From Phormidium tenue FACHB-886 (GTDB taxonomy: Bacteria; Cyanobacteriota; Cyanobacteriia; Elainellales; Elainellaceae): a DNA stretch of 64,000 nt. The position numbers and the translations under genes were made by a program. This document shows positions 59,426 through 64,000 of this stretch, piece by piece. The DNA lies in NCBI RefSeq assembly GCF_014764505.1, contig NZ_JACXWX010000028.1, positions 1 to 64,000 on the forward strand. The letters are read 5' to 3'. The notes beneath the pieces were generated by a model that saw only the letters and a list, made by a program, of their open reading frames with translations, was not told where the DNA came from and searched no databases. Within the stretch, counting starts at the first letter, position 1; the number at the start of each line of letters is the position of its first letter.

Positions 59426-59740
59426 CGCTGCCTTTGACCCTGAGATGGAGCAAGATAGGGCTGCTGAGGAAATGGGTAGGCATAGTCTTTAGGGTAGATG
59501 AGAAGCCGCAACCGCTGTGCTTTCTACTCTTTACTATTGTGACGACGATCGGGAATGACAAATGTTCTATGGTGATACGTATTGCGATTGTTTTTGTCTA
59601 AGATGCACAGAAGTTAAAGTCAGTCTCTGAATCTATGTAGTCTGCAGATCGATGTGAGTCAGTTTGGCAATAGTCTAATAAACTTGCTTTGAGCTATAGA
59701 CTGCTTAATGAAAACCTTACGATACGGCTAGCAAACTACT
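59426..59740. other. divergent control region without genes
   Basis: This 315-base spacer lies between the cyclase (leftward) and the F420-ligase-like gene (rightward). No reading frame or long repeat was seen. Confidence 0.4.
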
Positions 59741-60916
59741 GTGGCGATCGCATCCCCTCTCGGAATCGGACTGGCAGCGGTTGGGCTGCTGGTTGTGCTT
59801 GGTTTAATTTTGTTTGAACTGCAATACCGCCGCCGTCCGGGCAACCGCTTGGAGGTAACAGCGGGCACCTGGAATTTCACAATTCAGGAACCCAACTACT
59901 ATCAGCTAGTCGGTGAGCTAGAGCTAATCAACCGGACGAAACGGCTCGAAATTATGGTTCCCCAGCTTAGTGCTGAGGTAACACTGCTCTCAAAAAATAG
60001 TTTGGCAGGAGTAAGTACGCAGGTACAGGTAGTTCCTTGTCATCCCGATGCGCCTGCCCGTCCAGATGGCTATTGGTTTGGCTACATCGTCAAGCGCAAG
60101 CCCACTCGCCTGCAAATCATGCTGGACATCCAAGGCGAAGACCTTTCTGATCTGCAATCCGCTTGGGTGCGGGTGCACTATGTGACCTACGGTCCGCAAG
60201 GGCGCTTGCCCAAAACACGTCATGTCGTTGTGCCGCTCAAGTTCCCAACGGTTGAGGAATCTCAGCGGTGGCGACCCACAACGAGCGCCGACGTGCTGCC
60301 CGTCCGCACCCATCTGCTAACCCATCTGGATACTCCCGTGGAGATCGTCAAGCGCTATGTGCTGCCCCATGCCCAGACCGGAGATGTGGTCACAATTGGA
60401 GAAACGCCGATCGCTTTGATGCAGGGTCGCTTTCGGCATCCGGCAGATGTAAAACCAGGCTGGCTGGCAAAACGACTGTGCTATTACTTCATGCCAACCT
60501 CTAGCCTGGCAACGGCCTGTGGACTGCAGACACTGGTAGATGTTGTGGGGGCATGGCGGGTGTTTTATGCCTTTGCGCTGGGAGCCTTGGCTAAGAAATT
60601 TTTGAATAAACCGGGGATGTTCTACCAGCTTGCCGGAGAGCAGGCACGGTTGATCGACGACGTGACGGGAACGCTGCCGCCCTACGACCAGTTTATTGTT
60701 TTGGGACCTGATGATCCACAGCAGGTTGTGGATCAAATTCAGAAAGAAACAGGGCTAGCGGCGGCGATCGTCGACGTGAATGATTTGAAAGCAGTTAAGA
60801 TATTGGCAGCAACTGCTGGAGTGTCTCAGGCGTTTTTGGAACAGGCGCTTATTAGTAACCCTGCCGGAAATGCCGACGAACAGACGCCGGTCGTCTTAAT
60901 TCGTCCGGCAGCATGA
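59741..60916 (+). CDS. F420-0:gamma-glutamyl ligase-like membrane protein
   Basis: The 391-residue protein has one N-terminal transmembrane helix (LGIGLAAVGLLVVLGLILFEL), a beta-rich segment (about 35-175) with no clear relative, and a C-terminal domain (about 190-390) that I match to the F420-0:gamma-glutamyl ligase family (VLPHAQTGDVVTIGETPIALMQGRF, then GMFYQLAGEQARLIDDVTGTLPPYDQFIVLGPDDP). A membrane-anchored form is common in cyanobacteria; F420 glutamylation by it is unproven. Start is GTG 59741. It leads a three-gene run with a GNAT gene and ruvX. Confidence 0.68.
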   Translation: MAIASPLGIGLAAVGLLVVLGLILFELQYRRRPGNRLEVTAGTWNFTIQEPNYYQLVGELELINRTKRLEIMVPQLSAEVTLLSKNSLAGVSTQVQVVPCHPDAPARPDGYWFGYIVKRKPTRLQIMLDIQGEDLSDLQSAWVRVHYVTYGPQGRLPKTRHVVVPLKFPTVEESQRWRPTTSADVLPVRTHLLTHLDTPVEIVKRYVLPHAQTGDVVTIGETPIALMQGRFRHPADVKPGWLAKRLCYYFMPTSSLATACGLQTLVDVVGAWRVFYAFALGALAKKFLNKPGMFYQLAGEQARLIDDVTGTLPPYDQFIVLGPDDPQQVVDQIQKETGLAAAIVDVNDLKAVKILAATAGVSQAFLEQALISNPAGNADEQTPVVLIRPAA

Positions 60917-60950
60917 GGAAACCACCCGGATTCGTCGTTATCCTAGACGT

Positions 60951-62267
60951 ATGACTTCAGTTCTTCCCCAAACCACAACTCTAACCATTCGCCCATTTCA
61001 GCATCGCGATCTAGATGCGATCGAGCAGCTGACCAATGGCGATGCCTCAGCAGAAGCAGGCGAGGACGAGGATGCAAAGCAACAGCTCCAGCAGGTACAT
61101 CGCTGGTACGGTTTGCTGAAGCTGCTGAGCCTGTTCCCTAATCCGCTGCGCTATTTCTTCTACGCTTATGTGGCAGAGCAAAGCGGGCGGCTGGTCGGCA
61201 TGGTTCAGGTAGAGCCGTTCAATAAAACGCGCAGCACCTGGCGAGTCCAGCGAGTTGCAGTGGATACGGCTGTTCGCAGTGATGGCAGCCATCATTTGCC
61301 TAGTGATATCGGCTCTCAGCTATTGCGGCATTGCTTTCAAGCCATTTGGGAAGCTCGTACCTGGCTGATTGAAGTTAACGTCAACGACAAATCTACGCTG
61401 GCGCTGTATCGGCAAAACGGCTTTCAGACGCTAGCTCACCTCACCTATTGGGCGATCGCACCAGAAGCGCTGCAGACCTTCGCCCAGCGAGAGCCAGACT
61501 TACCTAACCTGTTGCCCGTCAGCAATGCAGATGCAACCCTGCTGCACCAGCTTGATACTGTAGCGATGCCGCCGCTGGTGCGCCAAGTGTTCGATCGCCA
61601 CGTCATCGACTTCAAAACCAATCTGGTTGGTTCGCTGGTTAAGGGCGTCCGCAACTGGTTCAGCAAGTCTGAAACAGTAAGTGGCTACGTATTTGAGCCG
61701 CAGCGCAAGGCAGCGATCGGTCACTTCCAGATCAATCTGTGCCGGGATGGGTCACGACCCCATAAAGCACACCTCACGGTTCACCCAGCCTATACTTGGC
61801 TTTATCCAGAGCTGCTGGCACAGATGGCTCGGGTGACTGGCACCATGCCAGATCAAGCGCTGCATCTAGCCTCCACAGACTACCAGCAAGAGCGAGAAGA
61901 ATTTCTAGAGCAAATCGGCGCAACTCGGATCGAGCATACGCTGCTGATGTCGCGATCGGTTTGGCACAAGCTGCGGGAGTCTCGGTTTGCCTCTTCCCTA
62001 GAAGCGCTGCAGCTCTCTGATGTGCTGCAAGGACTCCAGCCCAACCGTAAGCCAGTTCCGGGACGATTCTCTTTCGTTGACCCGATTCCATCGATCGAAA
62101 AGCCGGCTGCAGATGCAGCGAAGCCGGAGCGGTTCTCTAAGGGCGATGGAGCAAATCAAGCGCGATTCTTGGATGTTGGCTTTACACCTTCCAGCGAGTC
62201 GGATAACGCTAAGAAGGCGGATGTTAGCAAGAACCCGCCACCCGAATCTGCGTCTGAAGATCTGTAG
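60951..62267 (+). CDS. GNAT-family N-acetyltransferase with C-terminal extension
   Basis: The 438-residue protein has a GNAT domain at about residues 10-180 (LTIRPFQHRDLDAIEQL, LVGMVQVEPFNKTRSTWRVQRVAVD, LIEVNVNDKSTLALYRQNGF, the acetyl-CoA binding and C-terminal strands). A second diverged acetyltransferase-like half may follow (about 190-350), and the last 80 residues are a charged, low-complexity tail. It starts 34 bases after the F420-ligase-like gene, and the ruvX ATG lies 2 bases after its stop, so the three are probably an operon. Substrate unknown. Confidence 0.83.
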   Translation: MTSVLPQTTTLTIRPFQHRDLDAIEQLTNGDASAEAGEDEDAKQQLQQVHRWYGLLKLLSLFPNPLRYFFYAYVAEQSGRLVGMVQVEPFNKTRSTWRVQRVAVDTAVRSDGSHHLPSDIGSQLLRHCFQAIWEARTWLIEVNVNDKSTLALYRQNGFQTLAHLTYWAIAPEALQTFAQREPDLPNLLPVSNADATLLHQLDTVAMPPLVRQVFDRHVIDFKTNLVGSLVKGVRNWFSKSETVSGYVFEPQRKAAIGHFQINLCRDGSRPHKAHLTVHPAYTWLYPELLAQMARVTGTMPDQALHLASTDYQQEREEFLEQIGATRIEHTLLMSRSVWHKLRESRFASSLEALQLSDVLQGLQPNRKPVPGRFSFVDPIPSIEKPAADAAKPERFSKGDGANQARFLDVGFTPSSESDNAKKADVSKNPPPESASEDL

Positions 62268-62269
62268 CC

Positions 62270-62731
62270 ATGACTCAGTCCGGCGATCGCATTTCTGCCT
62301 TGGGTTTAGATGTGGGCAAAAAGCGAATCGGTGTGGCGGGCTGTGATGGTACAGGCTTAATCGCCACAGGACTCACTACTATTGAGCGGCGATCGTTTGC
62401 TGAAGATGCTGCCCAGCTGCAAGCGCTGGCAACGGAGCGGCAGGCAAGACTTTTGGTGGTCGGGCTACCCTACAACATGAGCGGCACATTGGGGTTTCAG
62501 GCGCAGCAAGTACAGCGCTTTGCCAACCGCCTCGCTGCTGTCTTGGAGCTCCCCGTAGAATATGTGGATGAACGCCTGACTTCCATTGAGGCAGAAGGGC
62601 TAATTCAGGCAGACAGGCGGGCTTCAGTCCGGCAGAAAGGCTTGGTCGATCGCAAAGCTGCCGCCATTATTTTGCAGCGATGGTTAGACGAACGGCGGGC
62701 GAAGCGGCAGCAGCCAGAAGCTGAACCTTAA
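62270..62731 (+). CDS. ruvX: RuvX/YqgF family putative pre-16S rRNA nuclease
   Basis: The 153-residue protein has the RNase H-like YqgF fold: ALGLDVGKKRIGVAGCD with the first catalytic aspartate, LLVVGLPYNMSGTLG, and VEYVDERLTSIEAEG with the second acidic pair, then a last aspartate in LVDRKAAAIILQRWLDE. It matures 16S rRNA or resolves Holliday junctions (both have been proposed for the family). It begins 2 bases after the GNAT stop and is probably co-translated. Confidence 0.93.
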   Translation: MTQSGDRISALGLDVGKKRIGVAGCDGTGLIATGLTTIERRSFAEDAAQLQALATERQARLLVVGLPYNMSGTLGFQAQQVQRFANRLAAVLELPVEYVDERLTSIEAEGLIQADRRASVRQKGLVDRKAAAIILQRWLDERRAKRQQPEAEP

Positions 62732-62741
62732 CCTTCCCGGA

Positions 62742-63266
62742 CTATTTTCGCTGCTTCTTTTTCTGACGCCGTTGTTGCTTCAAGCTAGACACTAGCCAAT
62801 CTGCCGTGTAGTGGTTGAACGCGCCTAATTCTAACCCCACGGCAAAGGCGATCGCTTCACTGCGATATCGCCAAATGGTTTGGCTGATGATGCTGCCAAT
62901 CTCATCCCAAGTCCAGCCAAACTGCCAGAGTTCATTGGCAATTGCCACGGCTACAAAGCTAAATACACTTAACCAAGCTAGTAGATAGAGTACTCGAACT
63001 GTCGTACCTGTAACAGGAGCGTGTGACCAAGGCGATCGATGCTTCATGCTGCCCCGGTATGGCAGCCAGATCCAGCGGAGCCAGCCCCAGCGCTTGTAGT
63101 GTACCGAATGGATATCTAGATCAGGTCCTAGCATTAGCCCGCCGAACAGGTAACCCGCGCAGATCATCAGTGTGGAGGTGCTGTGGTTTGTCAAGGCAAA
63201 GGTGCAGCCAGCCACCACGGGTAGAAACCATAGGGTAATGCGATCGTGGGTATGACCAGAAGGCAT
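62742..63266 (-). CDS. DUF2227 putative metal-binding membrane protein
   Basis: The 174-residue protein has histidine/aspartate residues typical of DUF2227: MPSGHTHDRITLWFLP, GPDLDIHSVHYKRWGWLRWIWLPYRGSMKHRSPWSHAPV and GAFNHYTADW, spaced between hydrophobic segments, so it looks like a membrane-embedded metal-dependent enzyme. The tail is very basic (KQQRRQKKKQRK). Function not known. It is convergent with ruvX. Confidence 0.85.
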   Translation of the reverse strand: MPSGHTHDRITLWFLPVVAGCTFALTNHSTSTLMICAGYLFGGLMLGPDLDIHSVHYKRWGWLRWIWLPYRGSMKHRSPWSHAPVTGTTVRVLYLLAWLSVFSFVAVAIANELWQFGWTWDEIGSIISQTIWRYRSEAIAFAVGLELGAFNHYTADWLVSSLKQQRRQKKKQRK

Positions 63267-63422
63267 AGTCTACGAAAGTACAATTTTCAACATGCTAGCA
63301 GGTGGGCGATCGTCTGTTCTCATGAATCGTCCGAACAGACCATGACAAGTTGAACTGGCTTTGCAACAATTGCAGGTGTAATCAGCCAATTTCACCCTCA
63401 GACTACGCTAGGAGAATCAAGT

Positions 63423-64000
63423 ATGAGTTCCTATGCACAAGAATTGCAAGCAACCGCCCAAGCAATGATGGCTCCAGGCAAAGGCATCCTGGCAATGGAT
63501 GAAAGCCATGCCACCGCCAATAAGCGGTTCGAGAAGCTAGGCATTCCCACCACCGAAGAGCGCCGCCGCACCTACCGAGAGCTGATTCTGACCACACCCA
63601 ACCTTAGCGACTTTATCAGCGGGGCGATCCTATTCGATGAGACAATTCGGCAATCGACTCAGGCAGGCATGCCTTTTGTGCAGCTGATGCAGCAGGTCGG
63701 TATCATTCCGGGCATTAAGCTAGATATGGGCGCAAAACCTCTAGCCAACTTCCCAGGGGAAACTGTCACCGAAGGTTTGGACGGACTGCGCGATCGCATT
63801 GCCGAGTACTACCAGATGGGCGCGCGCTTTGCCAAATGGCGAGCCGTGATCACCATCGGAGACGGCATTCCTACGGCTGCCAGCTTAGAGGCAAATGCCC
63901 ATGCGCTGGCCCGTTATGCAGCCCTTTGTCAAGAAGGCGGCTTAGTGCCGATCGTAGAACCAGAAGTGCTAATTGACGGTGACCATTCGATCGAGCGCTG
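63423..64000 (+). CDS. class I fructose-bisphosphate aldolase (5' part, runs off the right edge)
   Basis: This enzyme splits or forms fructose-1,6-bisphosphate through a Schiff-base lysine; cyanobacteria use it beside a class II aldolase. The visible 192 residues start MSSYAQELQATAQAMMAPGK and carry LAMDESHATANKRFEKLG, PFVQLMQQVGIIPGIKLDMGAK and FAKWRAVI, typical of the class I family. The Schiff-base lysine should lie beyond the window. The start is firm: AGGAG lies 8 bases before the ATG. It is divergent from the DUF2227 gene. Confidence 0.92.
   Translation, partial: MSSYAQELQATAQAMMAPGKGILAMDESHATANKRFEKLGIPTTEERRRTYRELILTTPNLSDFISGAILFDETIRQSTQAGMPFVQLMQQVGIIPGIKLDMGAKPLANFPGETVTEGLDGLRDRIAEYYQMGARFAKWRAVITIGDGIPTAASLEANAHALARYAALCQEGGLVPIVEPEVLIDGDHSIER

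Overview
The window is chromosomal DNA from a cyanobacterium, most likely a filamentous, non-heterocystous (Leptolyngbya-like) lineage. The genus is my inference. Direct support comes from chlorophyll genes (chlM, chlD), a high-light-inducible protein, the bicarbonate transporter pair SbtA/SbtB, the myxoxanthophyll genes cruF and cruG, and the very frequent octamer GCGATCGC (HIP1), which is typical of cyanobacterial genomes. No RNA genes, complete transposase genes or CRISPR arrays were seen.

Layout. 1-10.5 kb: a decayed flavoenzyme gene, then an inorganic-carbon operon (sbtA, sbtB, an exported beta-carbonic anhydrase) behind a clear sigma-70 promoter. It is followed by a hydrolase divergent from a LysR regulator, a GST, an FMN reductase, clpP, and an ArsR/SRPBCC pair with its own operator. 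10.5-20 kb: a Uma2 gene, a ribbon-helix-helix regulator divergent from two tiny related ORFs, chlM, rlmD, an exported pterin dehydratase, a large RTX protein, a HicA/HicB-like pair, an NfeD-type OB-fold protein and hliP. 20-30 kb: an accessory-looking stretch with a frameshifted Uma2, an SDR, a glycine-rich hypothetical, a LysR-controlled NmrA/isochorismatase unit, msrA, a sugar transferase and rsmI.

30-49 kb: a lipoprotein, chlD, a PII-like protein with an unusual loop, an SLH protein, malQ divergent from a treS-maltokinase fusion, azlCD, a TPR protein, a radical SAM protein, aroB and an AI-2E-type permease. 49-64 kb: pepP, a phosphoribulokinase-like paralogue, a cluster of four DnaA-box sequences, a coiled-coil protein, a PilP/GspC-like protein, a ZIP transporter, cruG and cruF, a REC-PAS-adenylate cyclase, a F420-ligase-like/GNAT/ruvX operon, a DUF2227 membrane protein and the start of a class I fructose-bisphosphate aldolase.

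Most genes are ordinary housekeeping or photosynthetic genes in short operons. The spacers are rich in long perfect hairpins, some of which form dispersed repeat families. The observations that most merit a second look are the helically phased DnaA-box cluster at 52.0-52.1 kb, the RHH/palindrome/twin small-ORF locus at 10.7-11.3 kb, the histidine-less HicA-like partner of a long HicB protein, the PII-like protein with a Glu-Thr-rich loop, and an alpha/beta hydrolase whose nucleophile position is alanine. All assignments come from reading motifs by eye; no database search was run.
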